NCBI GenBank assembly: GCA_016648135.1
Contig: JADDOH010000302.1
Coordinates: 62,001-126,000 of the forward strand
From: Agrypnia vestita
Lineage: Eukaryota > Arthropoda > Insecta > Trichoptera > Phryganeidae
Length of the DNA stretch: 64,000 nt
Direction: 5' to 3'
Shown: piece by piece, positions 1-13,950 of the stretch
How the letters are laid out: each line of letters opens with the position of its first letter
How positions within the stretch are numbered: the stretch's first letter is position 1
Notes under the pieces: model-generated
Seen by the model: only the letters and a program-made list of their open reading frames with translations
What the model was told of the DNA's origin: nothing
The model's database searches: none
Made by a program: the position numbers and the translations under genes

Positions 1-288
1 CAGGATTTATTTGCTCTCGCAACATGATCCACCCACTGCAGTCTCCTTACATTCGTATTATCAGGGATATCTGAATTGGTATAGCGTTCCCAAAGTTAAA
101 ACTCCTTTATTCCCTTCCATTCGTCAGTAAAGACATCTCGAATTGGGCTGTAAGCCTAGCGCATGACTTAATTTTCGAAGACCTTTAACCTATTTTCTGG
201 CCCCAAATAGCTTCTGTACTCAACAATAGAATTTGATTTTGTGAAATGCATAGAAAGCAGTCACTTTTAACAAATTGCTCTTTGTGTC

Positions 289-507
289 TCATTCATCGTG
301 TCCCTCTGCAGATTTTATATACAAGCACGCATAATCAGGGGGTTTCCAGCGGGCTGCGGCCATAAATTTACCCCTCAACGGGCGAACGCTCGGGCGGGCG
401 ATAAATTCCTCCAAAGCGGGCGCCGGCTCTGGCCAGCCCGGACAAAATGCCCACAGTGCCCTGGTATCGAAAAATCGGGCCACGATAGCGGTAAATGGAA
501 GCCATAA
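289..507. other. GC-rich non-coding island
   Basis: A sharply bounded GC-rich stretch in AT-rich surroundings, with many CpGs (gggcgaacgctcgggcgggcg around 384-404). It contains homeobox-like AT cores embedded in GC sequence (gccataaatttacccc, 359-374; gggcgataaattcc, 398-411). Short open frames on both strands are explained by the lack of AT-rich stop codons and resemble no protein I know. Its composition fits a conserved regulatory element or an exapted repeat. The regulatory reading is inference. Confidence 0.35.
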
Positions 508-2280
508 CTTGTTGAGCTTAGTGTACAATATTGTCATAGTAAATTATACTTCAAAACATCACGCCATGTCCTTTAAGGGTTGAACAGCCATGCTATCTCT
601 GAGGTTATATTTGTGTGCGTTTATATAAAATCATCATTTGCCCCAAACAAGTCCATTTCAGATATATCGGCTTGTTTGGAATAGGATTTTTCGAAATATT
701 TTTGATATTCTCCTGCGATAATCTTATAAATTAAATGTATATTTTAAACTTTTAACTAGTTCATACATTGTTTCTCAGAAAAAATAGAGGAACTTTTATA
801 ATTAATGTATTTATTTAAAATAAATTAAAAGGCACACAAAATACTCATCCTAAGGTTGCTTAAAAAAATAGTTCCCAATCAATTAAATTCAAGAACTTTC
901 CTTTTCATTTTGTAGCAACTAATTTATACACCATATTAAATTATATTTGAAAAACTTACTAAAAATTAAAGTTTTAGATTTATAATTTCTTTGAATTGGA
1001 TTTATAATTAGACAAAAATTGTTTAAAAATCTGTTACTTTGTAAAAGATAACAGGGATTCAATTCTGAGAGGGCTTTATTGTTAAGTATGGATGTGATAC
1101 CAGAAAATCCACCAATTTATGTCTTCAGAGGAAATCATGGAGCGTCATCTGTTTATCACATACTTAATGATTCTTACCAAAAACGATACAATTCAACGAC
1201 AAGATAAAGTTTTATATGGTATGTGCATTTTCGTGGTGCTGCCAGAAAATTATCAAACTGATCAACTAATACTGAAAATGTTACCTCAGAGATTTGAAAC
1301 TAAAATTTCTTCCATATAAATGCACCCTTAGTATCGCCTATAGTAACTAAATTATATCCTAAATTTCTGATAGATTAATTAATGAAGTGTAAAATTTAAA
1401 TTCCATTTACATTTTACATAAATATACACATTAAATATTTCGAAGCGATTATTTTTATAGGTTCTCTTAACTCACTTGGCATCAATTCATCTATGAATTC
1501 CCTCTCAGCCTTCAGTCAGAATACTTGAATAAATTTCCAAATTCCAGTAATTCATTGTTTAACTAATTTAGCGCCGGGAGTAACATCGCAAACAATGAAG
1601 ATGCGAATGTTAGTATTGGAATTGGAAAATTTTCCATATATTACATGGAAAGGTGGTGTTTCTGAGTCGTGATAAAGGGGATTGTGAGCGAAAAGCGGAA
1701 ACGAAATCACAACCAGTTTCGGAAACCCAATTTGACAAAATATATTTGTTGTCTTTTCTTCAGATATAAAGAATGCTCGGTTTAATTAATGTCACCTTTC
1801 TGTTCTAAATTATTATTTAATTTAATCTGTCATCAAGTATCCATTACACTCTCCTTTATTGTACATCAACATCATAACAAAGTTATGCGGGTAGACAGAC
1901 CAGTAGCTCTTCTGATACAAAGAGAATCAAAAAAAGTGCATTTTTTAAATTGTGATTGAATACATATTTATAAAACAAAAATTAATAAATTAATAAGTAT
2001 TCCTGCATTAAATTACGTATATAAATTTAACGTCAGGTTAATTTTATTATAATAAATATTATATATTTTTTAAATTAAAATAAATTTCAAAAATATAAAA
2101 ATAATTTTTCTTTAATAAAAAATCTTATTTAGACTTTTTTACTATACTCTTTTTACAGATATAATTCTTGTTGTTTGTACATCAAATTATAAACAATGAT
2201 CTTGGAGTGTAAACTAAATGCATGCGTATAAATTAAATCCGTCTTTTACTTTCTTACTTAACTGAGGGTTTAAAGTATTG
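508..2280. other. AT-rich stretch, no gene seen
   Basis: No coding frame, RNA gene or clear repeat was recognised. A 66-codon plus-strand frame at 1119-1319 has no recognisable composition or motif. Homopolymer A/T runs are frequent. Confidence 0.5.
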
Positions 2281-2400
2281 CCCTTCGAACATGTTCAATA
2301 ATATTTTAATAAAATAAAAACTATTTTATTATCCTGATGACAAAGCTACTGGCTTTGAAACATGTTGAATTTTTTTCAATAAAAAAGTGGTGTTTATAAA
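2281..2400 (+). repeat. Repeat fragment with hammerhead-like motif (Penelope-like candidate)
   Basis: CTGATGA at 2334-2340 is followed by a perfectly paired small stem (AAAGC/GCTTT around TACTG) and GAAAC at 2357-2361, then CATGTTGAA. The upstream text aacatgttcaata is roughly the inverse of the downstream catgttgaattt, so the piece is a small foldback. The same box order recurs near 14.07, 28.67 and 33.98 kb. Terminal regions of Penelope-like retroelements are known to carry hammerhead motifs; assignment to that group is inference. Confidence 0.4.
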
Positions 2401-5157
2401 GTTAATTTCTATAAATTAAAAAAACTATTTTATTTAAAAGTAAATTATGTAGGGTATGATAATATATAAAGTGTTGCCCTGTACTGATAGTATATTAAGT
2501 GAAGCCGCGCTCTACTTATTTTTGATCTCGTGGATTTAATATGTGGAACAATGATTTATCGTCATTTTGTGATAAATTAAATTTATTATTAGCTTGTATT
2601 TCTTATCCTGTATTTTTTTGTCGGTACTGCGTAAGCAAAAAAAATATTTAAACAATAATGCGTACGCACTCTTAGAGTAAAGTGCACTTGGGATTTAAAA
2701 AAAAAATGAGTTAATTTTTATCAATAAAATACAGATCTATTTAACGTACTTAATAAATGTTTTAATCTTTCTACAAAAACTAATTTCTTAATTTTTATAT
2801 ATATTTGAATAATATATGTATACAAATCAAAATATCTTACTCAAGAGTTTTCTAACATGACTAACAATACCGTTTATTTTATTAGTTTATTTATATTTAA
2901 ACAAATTATATTTATTAAGTGGCGATATACACATAACGTATATTTTATTTGAAATGAATTACATAAATCAATTAGAATAATATCAGAAAAAATCGTTATA
3001 TCGAAAAATATTTGGTTACCACTATTCTAATCCAAAAAATTACGGTCACCAATTTCACCATATTAATAATTTAAGATAAATTTAACAAAATTTATTTTTT
3101 ATTACAAATATGTATGATATTTCATAGAAATAAGTTCTCCAATTGCATTTTCATAATAGAGTTTTCATTACAGAGAAAAAAGAGCTAGACCAAAATAATT
3201 TACACGTAGATACCCAATATATCCTTAATTTAATCATCTTGAAATATTTTTAACATTAATTTCCTGATATCGATAGTTATGGAGATTGAATTGTTTAATT
3301 CTTTGATTTATATTCTATAAAACATTTGACTATCATGAGAGTAACTCACATTGAATAACTTTATTAAAACCTTGCAGAAATTGTTTAATTTTTAGTTTCT
3401 AATTTTTACAGGATTATAACGATTTTATTTGACACCTGTTAAAGTGAAAGAATTTTTAATAACTGACAAGATAATGTATTAATAATTGATAGGTATACAT
3501 TTTTAAATATGCCGAGCATATTGAGATGCTCTACATTTCAAATTTGTAGATCATGTTAATAAACTGGAGCGTCTTCAAAATGTATCTATCCCTTTCATTT
3601 TCAACCTCAAATAATTCCATCTTAACTTTTCGCTATCTTTTTCATTGACTTACAATAGCATTCATGTTTTACCTCTTCCTTAAAATGTCCTTTTTAATCC
3701 TCACATATCTTAGTTTTTGCAATCTAAATGAACCTTTTATCTAATCATGGCCTTCCATTCAGTCATTCCCCGTTCAGGTGACAGTAAATAACTATTCATC
3801 CCCATTCATAATACTGAAATCTTCAGCGCCTCATTCAAAGTGCAGTCGGTCGGGCTGTGGAATCAATCTTCAAAAATAGACAAATCCATTTCCTACTCGC
3901 TAGCTTGTTTTGTAATTGTAATATTGTATTCTGGAAACTATTTCATTTGTTTCATTCAATTATTCGTGTTTCATTAAATTGGAAAAAATGTCAACTACCA
4001 ATAAAAATGCCATTGTAATATTATATATATATATATATAAAAAAAATTAACAACAATTTTTTTTCTCGATAGTCAAACATTTTATAGAAGATGAGGGTAA
4101 AATGTTGAAAAAAAATAAAACTTTTGAAAAATTGAAAGTCGCCTATCTCCGTAGCTATTGACATCAGGACATTGATATTAAAATATTTTAAACTAATAAT
4201 TTTAGCAGAAATCTACCTGTAAGTAATACTAGGATGTACCAGAGTTAGTACCTACACTATTTCAGACTAAATCTGTTACACCCTGTACATTTTATTTACC
4301 CGTAAATTTAAGGTATTATCTAAATATAAACACTCTACGCTAAATCGTATATCAGTGTGAACAAAAAAGGGTTGTCTTTTTGAATGCTTTTTTTATAATA
4401 AACGCTTGCCTGATAACCCTATCTTATTTGCGAGACCAAAGGGGAGGGGGTTGAGATCAATTGGAAGAGATGGGTGAAAATTCAAGCAGACATCTTGAAT
4501 TATTTCCCATGGTGGCATGGAGATGTGTCACACTCCGGCGCCGGGTCCTGGAATGATGAGAGAGAAGTGCCCGTATTTCTGGGCTTTAACGAAATAGTAT
4601 TTTACGAAAACAACTGCTTACAACGCAAATACATTCAACAAGCGTACAGAACAATGACTCAAAACGAAACGAAAAACACAATAATGTATGGGAGGCATTT
4701 GGAAATTTAATTAAAAGTATTCCTATGTATTATAAAATACATCGTAATTCATTTATTATTTTTTCACCATCTCTAATACGGAAATGATGTCTCACATGCA
4801 GTTTGTTAGCACGACGATAGTTTCACATAATGTGGGTGTATGTACTTAAAAGTAATAGTTACTTGGTAGGTATACATAAAAATATGAACTAACATAATGA
4901 ATGTAAAATTATTTATTCTGCGCAGGGCTGATATAATACACGTGTCTGAAATACGCAACGAGTTTTTTTTTTAAATATACTCTTTGCATGAGTAGACATG
5001 TATTGTATCATATATCATGTACGTAGAGTAATCATGTATCGATCAAATAATGTAAAAGGCAAATAAACCAATGTCTACAAAAAAAAACAAATAATTAACG
5101 AATCACAATACGGATGTCAAAAAGAAAAAAATACAACTAAATTTTATTATCAAATGT
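2401..5157. other. AT-rich stretch with a short (TA)n tract
   Basis: No gene recognised. A TA microsatellite lies at about 4021-4039. A slightly GC-richer piece at 4440-4710 has a 78-codon plus-strand frame without recognisable domains. The rest is A/T-rich unique-looking sequence. Confidence 0.5.
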
Positions 5158-5620
5158 GACAGACGAAATAAATAACTATCTAAACGAAAAACAAAAATAA
5201 TTTTCATAAATTTGAAAAAGGCATTTGAAACACAACATATTATTAACATCAAAAGACGACAATGTGGAATAAGAGGATGCAAAACTACATAACAAATAGA
5301 AAACTAACAGTAAAAATTAACACTACGAATAGTAAATTATGCAAGATTGAAACAGGAGTTATAATAGGATTTAGTTCGGGACATACATGTTATATCGCGC
5401 ATGTAAATAGTCATCCTAACGTTATTATGTTGTAACGTTAAATTGCAAAAAAAAGATGTTTGCAGACGATACATGCATATTATATGCAGACAAAAACAAT
5501 AAAAAAATCATGAAAACCTACAGAAAGACTTAAGCCAAATACTGAAATGGTCATATGATAATGGAATAATCATTAATACAAAAAAACTAATTAAATATTA
5601 ATATATTCCGCTAATACAAA
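5158..5620 (+). pseudogene. Non-LTR retrotransposon reverse transcriptase fragment
   Basis: Conceptual translation across several frameshifts gives the order of a non-LTR reverse-transcriptase palm: FINLKKAFET (motif A region, first Asp replaced), then QCGIRGC, then TNRKLTVKI followed by CKIETGVI and GFSSG (the Q-G-S motif region, decayed), then FADDTCILYADKNNK at about 5458-5505 with the catalytic FADD box intact. Order and spacing match jockey/CR1-like elements. Numerous stops and frame changes show an old copy. The 5' endonuclease part and a clear 3' end were not found. Reverse-transcriptase identity is firm; the clade is tentative. Confidence 0.75.
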
Positions 5621-7559
5621 AGACAAGGGCAGAGATCTGACATTCATTGGGTTCGTTTGATTGTTTATATAATAGACACATGCACCGTACAATTCCTGCA
5701 ATGAATATATTTTTAAGAAATCATGTCTCAGACACGTGTATCATACCACTCCTGCATTGTATATATTTTTTTACAAAAACACTTCACATTTATCAGTCAC
5801 ATATATCATACCGCTTCCTTCTTCATCTTCTGATATGATAAGTGAATATGAGTCATGTAAACTGAGTTTTCTTAAAAACCATTGGGAGGATTTCGCCAGA
5901 CAAGCCAGATGTTGGTAACACAGTTAAAACAGAATTTTATTAAATAACTTAATAGTGTGAAAAATCTAAAAAATTCCATTGCACGACACTCGCACATTTC
6001 ATTGCATAACTAAAATTTCACTTCCAACGCGCCTAAAGAAAATAAAAATTTCAAAAATGAACTTTTTAAAACAAATTAAATGCATCTGTTAGAAAGATAT
6101 ACATAAATACTATATCTATGGAAAAATGTTTGGTTTCCAATTGTATATGACCCGAGAACATTTCCTTTCTAAGGAACGGGGATACCAATTTCACCATTGT
6201 AAAACAATATGATTACGACCAATTTGAGCAATCTTGCGTTAATTAATATATTTTATTATTTATAACATACGCCAGGATAATTCTGTCCACAATATCTTTG
6301 ATACAATTTATTTGTATGCAATATTTTTTAAATGCTAGCTGTGATCAATTATCTCCGATTGCTTGCTGCTAGGCCCTGCGAATGGCTATATATAATTAAT
6401 ATTAAAAAAATGTATCCGCTTTTGAAGCCTGTGTAAGTTTGCTTCAAACCTTCTCATACTGAGTATTTCTGATTTCTGCATTCACTTTGACCTAATATTT
6501 ATTCTATAACGCTCTTATTTAGTAATACATATGTAGTACTCTGCGAATAGCGTAACTACTTTCACTGTTGTCTTATGTCGCAGTGAGTACGACTCTGGCT
6601 ACACTTAGCCTGACATTTCTTGACACTTAGATTTCCATCACAAATTCTAAAGTTCGACTTGAATCATTCGAATAGTACCTTTTTCATAAAAATATTAATT
6701 AAATTTATTTTAAACAATAAGGTACAAAGCGATAACACCAAAATTTCCGTTAAATAGTTTGACATTTAGTACACACACTGCCAGTTAAAAAAAATTAAAA
6801 AAACATACAAATATGTAGAAATATTACATACATTATTTTTTAAGTAACTGAAAAAAATAATACACAGTAAATTCTACGTACTATTAGTTTTTTTTTAATT
6901 ATCTGTAGATCTCGCTTCTTTCAACGGTTTCTATATTTTGTTGTTACATGCATTATTTTTTTTGAGACATTAATAATATGATTACCTTGTTCTATAATTT
7001 TTAAAAACGAATAAGATTAAATAAGCACTAAGAAAGATTTTTCAATAAAGAATATATATTTTATCGATACATAATATTTTTCTGCTTATCTTACTAATTT
7101 TAATTTTAAAAAAATAAATAAAAAAAGCTAAAAGGGGAGGCAAGAATTGAATAAATATTTAAAAATTAGTAACAAATAATAAAATGACAATATCACTGTG
7201 ATAACTAAGAAAAAACCATTTCGGATCAGATTTCAAAGCTTAAATATTATTTAATGATTTAATCATAATAATAACCATAATAATCATTATAAGAAGAAAG
7301 AGTAAATAAGAAGTGAATATGAGGCTGAGGGTAGCACAGTTATTATAATAAAGAAAGAATCGCCACCATGGTTTTTCTCGTTGTGGGATATAAGAGCATT
7401 GAGAGGATGGTAAAGAAAATATATGAAACAAAGACCTGGCCTAATTAGGTAAACAAAACATTTTTAGATGGCCCGGTTAAAATATTCAAAAAAGGAAAAG
7501 CGTATATCGAAAGATGTAAGAAATAGAAAAACTAACCCATTAAAATCAAGTTTTTATTA
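5621..7559. other. AT-rich stretch, one short dispersed repeat
   Basis: No gene recognised. Around 6352-6376 the text gattgcttgctgctaggccc recurs with one mismatch near 47,596 (gattgcttgctgctaagctc), so a short dispersed repeat passes through here. Small frames on either strand have no recognisable content. Confidence 0.4.
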
Positions 7560-7860
7560 TACTCCCTTTCTCATTCAATCAGGTTTCGTACCTACTGCAC
7601 GCGTCGGGGTCATTATTTATAATCATTTGTATTGATTCAAATTTGAAAAAACAATTAAAATTTGGAAAAATCAAAAATTATATTACAATTACTAAATTTT
7701 TAAACAAAAATTTGTTAGATCATTTTTATCGTCGCCACGAATCTGCCTGCAAAGTTTCAGCTCGATTGGATCACGAGAAAAGGGTTAAAAATCGATCAAA
7801 AGTTTTTTCGGCAGACAAGCGACTAGCAGACAAACCGACAAGCAGACGTTAAGAGTTTAA
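7560..7860 (+). repeat. Possible end of a dispersed repeat with GACAAGC-like short repeats
   Basis: The 3' part (about 7805-7850) repeats the word gacaag/gacaaa (cagacaagcgactagcagac, then aaaccgacaagcagacg). It follows text of the type 'aaagtttcagctcgattgga', which resembles the Helitron minisatellite units of this window only loosely. No boundaries could be fixed. Confidence 0.25.
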
Positions 7861-10800
7861 AAAAAGAGAGATAAGGCAAGAGTGGTGAGATATTACAGAA
7901 AATTCATTCGAAAGAAAGTAAGTGATAACTTTTGGCAATTTCGTTAAAAATTTTCTTTTCTACTAATGCTATAACATTTTTAGTGATTTTTTATATTTCA
8001 TAATACAATTTGATGTGTTTTAAATGATTTTTATTACTCAACAATATTTGTACTTTAAAAAAATATTAACCCTCACGCGAGATTTGTCCTGAGATTGTAA
8101 GAGCAAGGTTTATGTTGCTTTACGTTATGGCCGTAGTAGAGAAAGATTTAAGAAAGTGAAACCAGAAATTATTTTAAATATTGCACTTTACAGTTACCAA
8201 CTATACTAACCATTAACGGGCCTAACAGTTTTTCACATTATTTCTGATTTATTAAGAGCAGAATTAAAATATTGATTCATCAGTAACAATACGGATACGT
8301 TTACAATATTCTCAGTGGAAGTGAATCAATTTTCAACAAATTTCTCTATTAAAATGTTTTTCACTGGATTCGCTCGACTGAAAACTCAAATAAATTAACA
8401 GCCATCTTTAAATTTGTTGTAAACCCGTTAAAAGGAATTTTGATCTTATTTTGTCCAGCTGATTTGAAAGTAAGACTTATAAATACCTGAATAATTTATG
8501 ACGTACCAATAGGCTGTCATTTGTTATTACCTCGAAAAGGGTACACCTTCAAAGGGTGAACCTAAATTGTAAGAATTCTTGTAATCCATCACAGGTACAC
8601 GAAAAACTCGCAGGGGTAAATTGCCAATGATTGCCGACCTTTGTCCCTACGTTTGGCCCTCGTATAAAGATAAATTCTGCTTTCAGGGCTTTTAAAAGAA
8701 TATAAAAAGCTTCAATCTATTTGTTAGCACAAATAAATTGAAGCTGTTGGGATAACGTACTAATTCCTTGAAACCGAAATTATTTGCCGCAAAAATAAGA
8801 TACAATGTTTGTCACTGATTTATCAAAAGATTAATTTTAACATCTAAACTCAAATTATTTATTGAACCACGGTTACACAAGTCTGTTTCATAATCTAATA
8901 TAGAATTTAGAAGCATGTATATTATTTAGTTTCTAGGTCGATTTGTCGATTAAAATAAATAATGAACACACAAAAAAAACTGGACATGCTTTTTAATATG
9001 ATCAAAAATAAGACATTGGCAGAGTAATAATTGAGTTTTCTTAAAGTATATTCAAAACGCACTGAAAAGATATCACTCAGAAGGTAGATCATTTGAATAC
9101 ATACATACACACATATACTTACACAGTGTTGCTGGGCCTCATTGTCAAGGGTTCCCTCGCCTTCCCATCAGCAATTAGATCTCCCAAATAAAAATAGGCC
9201 AATTATAGAAGCAAAGGTTCTTCCATAAACATCGCAGGTGAAGTTATATAGGTTAAGATATTGTTTCAATTAAGTAAGTTATTGCATGCTAACAGACTCA
9301 CTGGTGACACCACAGCACTGCGCCTGATGGCACACCAGGGTAAGATTACCAAAGTACAGCAGGGTGTTGAGTGCCAATTAGGAAAGAGAGGAAAGGAGTA
9401 ATGTGATTAAAAAATATATTGTATGTGGTAAAAGGAGTACGAGAGATGTATTAAGAGATAAAGGAAAGGAACTCCTTCACCCAGGCTTGGGACTGGCGCG
9501 GTAGCTAGAAGCGGATGCGAAGTTGCTTCGAAAATATGTAAATATTTAAATAATAATTTAAATGGCATTGGATAAATATCTGATGCCATAATTTTTCTAG
9601 AAAGATTAAGACAAAAAAGAAAAAAGAAATTCTACCTGTAATTATAGAGAGCTCTGTAGCATCTATGTCACAGAAGTTCTGATAAGACGTACACATGTTG
9701 TGTTGTTTAAGTTTTTACTAGGCTCTCGGGACATTTTTAGTATTCAAAATTGAAATGTGTACATTTAGAATGAAACGAAATTGATTCACACAAAGAAATA
9801 TTTCATTTTTTCAGGTTCTAGTCTTCCACTTCTAGATAGGTTTCTTGTATTTAAGATAAATCACTCGCTCATCGTACTGACGCATGCAGTGCTAAAGGAA
9901 AGAGGGGCGTTAATAAAAAAAATATTTTTATTTTTTAGCGTAGCAGTAATTCTTTTGATATAAACATACCTATTATAAATTAAAAGAACGCATTAAAATG
10001 CAATAGGGTAGTTATTTAAAACATAATCATTTGAAACAGATCCACTTTAGTATAATAATCGAAAAAAGAAAACTTTGATAATTTCCCCGTTTCAAACGAT
10101 TTATAAATATAAAACGTTTTTGATAAAGATTGGGAAATTGTCGTCCCTTAGCGTACATTTTTCTATCCCTAAATCTATTTATTTGGTAACCGTTTGCTAG
10201 ACACATTTTTTCTTTAACTGGAAATATATTTTAGAGATGAAAGAGAAATTGGTTCTGCTACTAAAATATTAAATTTTCTTACTTGATAAGTATATCGGAA
10301 AAATATATTTGTTTTGAAGTTGGTGCCTTTATGAACTCGCAGAATATGGGAAACGATATAGGCAATAATTTTGACGTATCATATAATGGTTTTATCATGT
10401 ATTCCTTATTAAAAAAATATTTTTAACAACTGTTGCTCAGAAAGAGGTGATTACCAGGAGTGTGTACTGGGAACATTAAGGCATGACTTTAACGTTACCA
10501 TATATTTTGAAAAAAAAAACTTGAAATGAAATATATATCTCGTTATATTTATATCACAACTGTTATCGTATTATTCATATTTTAATATATCATAAAATTC
10601 TGTCAGTAATTATTTAATTTCTATTTTTTTAAATATGCTTTATGCTTCAATGTTCTCACTACGCGCACCTGGTGTTTCCTATCATAATGGGTTAAAACAT
10701 ATCCATAAAACTACACATTTTGTTAAAAGTTAAATAAGCTCAAGCCTCTTTCTTTTTTTCTTATAATCCGGGTATTTTTAAGATACGGATTAACCGTTTC

Positions 10801-11499
10801 TTTTCAACAACGAAAAAGAGCTCTCAAAGTTTTTGTTCAAATTAATCTCTGTACCCTTGCAAAAGCTTGGAAATGAATAGAATATTGGAACATGATGAGA
10901 AAATCGGAATCTAGGTTTTAGAGAAGAAGAATTCAAAAATTATAATGGACAAATCTGATTTATATTTAAATAAAATATTTAATTATATATTGATTATCGT
11001 CTTATTTGACGTTTTTTCGGTGTAATAAGTCAAGGCTTTTTATATTTCAAAGGAAGTTGGTAAAATATCACAAAATTGTCTTCTAATATTTATCATTCGT
11101 CGTTCGTCGGTTTTAAAGGCTACTCCAACATCACACTAACCTAGAATACGTAATATTTGCTAGTGTCAGTTTCTACGTTAGACATATTGTAACTCGTTTT
11201 ATACATTTATCTGATAATCCTGTCATCAGTCTTGCAGTCTATAAATCAGCATTCTTCATTCTATAAGGTATTTTAATAAACCCGTATTTAACCTACATAT
11301 TGTCACGTGTCAGAATTAATGAAAACGCTAGAATTTAATACATGATTAATTGATTAATCAAACGTACAAATTTTTTTTTTTCAACACTCTTTGACTTAAC
11401 GGTATTATTTAAATTAAACTATTTCGTAAATTTATCTATCGTAAATATACACTTTATAATCGCTTTAACACTTTATTCACTATTCATTAGAATATTCCA
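7861..11499. other. Mostly AT-rich stretch, no gene seen
   Basis: Slightly GC-richer patches at about 8,520-8,690, 9,120-9,240, 9,290-9,390 and 9,470-9,530 were translated in part and gave no recognisable protein. They may be eroded repeats or unique non-coding sequence. Confidence 0.4.
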
Positions 11500-11745
11500 T
11501 CCAATTTCCGCACTTATTTCGCTTATTATTGTTTATTATTTCACTTCAGTTTATCTCGCTACGTAAGAACTTTCCAGAGTATTCCAGAGAATTACCGCTC
11601 GCTTGGCCCCTCTGGCCTTCGTAACTAGCGGCTGCGTTCGCTTCTGTGCCGTTGTCAAGCGCGCCCAAAAACAATAACCACGATACTCCCGTGTGCGGTT
11701 CTATTAATGTTGGCCTATGCTGATATCGAAACCTCCAGACGTTTT
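11500..11745. other. GC-richer block, unassigned
   Basis: CpG-containing sequence (gcgctcgcttggcc-like text, gtcaagcgcgcccaaaaac) next to the broken reading frame at 11,750-12,165. It could be the flank or terminal repeat of the same unidentified element, or a regulatory island. I see no terminal TG...CA pair with a matching second copy, so I do not call it an LTR. Confidence 0.3.
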
Positions 11746-11751
11746 CAGTAT

Positions 11752-12165
11752 TTACGAGAACGTTTCCGTGGCTTCCAGGCTTTTGTAGATGTTTCCCAAT
11801 GCTTTCCGTAAGCCGTAGATAACGCTAGGCAGTTCTGGAGTCTTCGGTAGTGTTGTGATCATTTCAAATGTCACTTGACATAAGTGCGTGATTCTTTTTA
11901 CCCTCGTTACAATATTAATATCTTCTTTTATGGACGTATTGAATATCACGAACAGTTTTCTGCCGAATTCAGTCATTCGTGCTTCCTCTAGCCATTGTAA
12001 ATTTCGCTGGTGTGAAAAAGTGTCGGTACCAAAGCCCATCATGGATCGTTAGACGCAATTCTCTCGAGAGATTCATGTCACCATTTACATTTTCAGCAAC
12101 CACTCTCCGCTCGATATCTTCCGCTATCTTTTCAACAAGTTTGCTTTAAGAGTAACCCAAAATCA
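11752..12165 (-). pseudogene. Unidentified broken reading frame
   Basis: A 96-codon minus-strand frame (12,042 to 11,752, starting MMGFGTDTF) is preceded and overlapped in another frame by a coherent, charged segment (EKIAEDIERRVVAENVNG, roughly 12,150-12,090). Both have protein-like composition: few runs, balanced charged and hydrophobic residues. This suggests one frameshifted ancestral gene. No motif that I recognise is present and no intact start or stop can be fixed. It could be a relic of a mobile-element protein or a decayed host exon; I cannot assign a function. Confidence 0.3.
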
Positions 12166-13950
12166 ACCTCCCATACTTTAAATGAGCACATATTTCACTG
12201 ATTTCCATCATTTCAGATATGATAAAAAGGAACCGTAGTCGAATGTGTATTAATTTTAATTATGTATACTCATAATTTTACTTACATGATGATAATATTT
12301 AAAATCATGGTAAATAAACAAAGAATTTAACTAATATAACTAATATAATATTTTTATATTAAAGGAAAACACTTTTTTATGAAATTGCAGGTTTAGATCG
12401 CAGTTCAATGATATTTCAAACAAGTTTATTAATCTATACGGCTAAGAATTAAGTGATAGATTTAGTTTAATGTAAAGTTAATAAAATGAAGCAATTGAAT
12501 TATTTTTCTTTGTTAGGTATCTAATCACATATATCCATGGAACACCATTTAGGATGATATGACATGATAGGTTCAGACAGTTTGCGGTAAGTTGTGTAAT
12601 TGGATCTGGAGGGTTAGATGGCAAGTATATGAAATTAAGCAGATGTCATATCTGGTCAGAAACAGAGATTGTATGAGAACAAGTACATTCGTCCGAATAT
12701 GATAGATGCTGGAGACAGGATTGGGATAGAGTGAGAGAGATAGAAGAAGGGGAGTACTGAGTTTTTTAGAAGTTAGGCTTTGTTCCAAGGGTGGGTTATT
12801 GTGAATTCTGTCGAGGTGAATTCTGGCGGCAGGGTGGTATGAATAGCAGAAGATAGTACTAAAGAGAATGATATAAAAGTAATTGCAAACGTGCTTTTGA
12901 AAGGGTAGGAATTTGACCATGGACGCAATGGATTAGTTAGTGTTGAAAGTTATCGAGTTAATTAATTTATGGATTATATAGATTCGTGAAATCATGCTAT
13001 AATGATAATTTATTTACAAATTTGGTTACGTTATTTGTGAGTTTACCTTTTTATAAAAAAAGTCGTTTCTAAATAAAGTTGAGTACCCGGCATATTATAT
13101 ATTTATATACAATATTATGTTATGAAAAATAGAACAAACTTGATGGCATTTAGAGCAAAAGCTTAAATTATTGAGGACTTGGTCACTAGGCAGTGTTTTA
13201 CCGTTAAAAAAGCCCGTTTATAAAAATATATATAAAAAGAATTTGAATGCGGCAGCTAAGTGCTGTTAAAAGAAATCATAATTTACATAATATAATGATT
13301 ATAAAATAGAGAAAAATCATTTCTAGGAACGTGTCAAACATTTCGAAAAAATATCAATTTTTATTTTGATTGAAGGTTTTATATTTACAAAAACTGATGA
13401 AAAATAACACACGAATACTTTCAATGTGTGTTACTTCAATTATAAATTAGGAAATAAGAAGAAAAACAAGAACTGCTTATAGAATGTTATAAAAAACGAA
13501 TATTTATTATATTTGTATTAGTTATTACTTAATATTTATACTATAGTAACGAAATATTTATTACTATTCCTATATTGAGTCTTTTAAACTTACTTAGCAA
13601 TACATTTATTGAATTACTACGTTCCGTTCCGTACGTACCAACGTTCCGTAAATTAAATTGTTTTGGAAGCTTTCTTCGTGAACCAGAACTATGAAAACGT
13701 CAACACCAACAAGGACAAGCGAACAAAAGATTAAAAAATTATAACGGAATATTTTAATTTGTCCTGTTGTTTATTAAACTTACATTTTGAAATTCGTGAT
13801 TGTTCCGTGATTAAATTATGTCCGCTTTTGACACTTAGAATGTGTCAAAGTGATCAAAGTAGTAAAGAAAAAAGTGTCTAGATGGATTATTAGTTTATAT
13901 ATCAAATATCAATAACATCTATATATTTTTAAAACAATACTCTTTAAAAC
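12166..13950. other. AT-rich stretch, no supported gene
   Basis: An open 115-codon minus-strand frame (12,920-12,573) has repetitive Leu/Ser/Tyr content and no domain I recognise; I treat it as chance or a relic. The rest is AT-rich. Confidence 0.4.

Noticed and set aside
9290..9530. GC-richer patches suggestive of a coding relic
   Set aside because: Partial translations gave no recognisable protein and no consistent frame.
11280..11745. LTR of a retrovirus-like element next to the broken frame
   Set aside because: No TG...CA termini with a second matching copy, primer-binding site or polypurine tract could be found.
12573..12920. 115-codon minus-strand frame
   Set aside because: No domain recognised; Leu/Ser/Tyr-rich text typical of pyrimidine-rich DNA.
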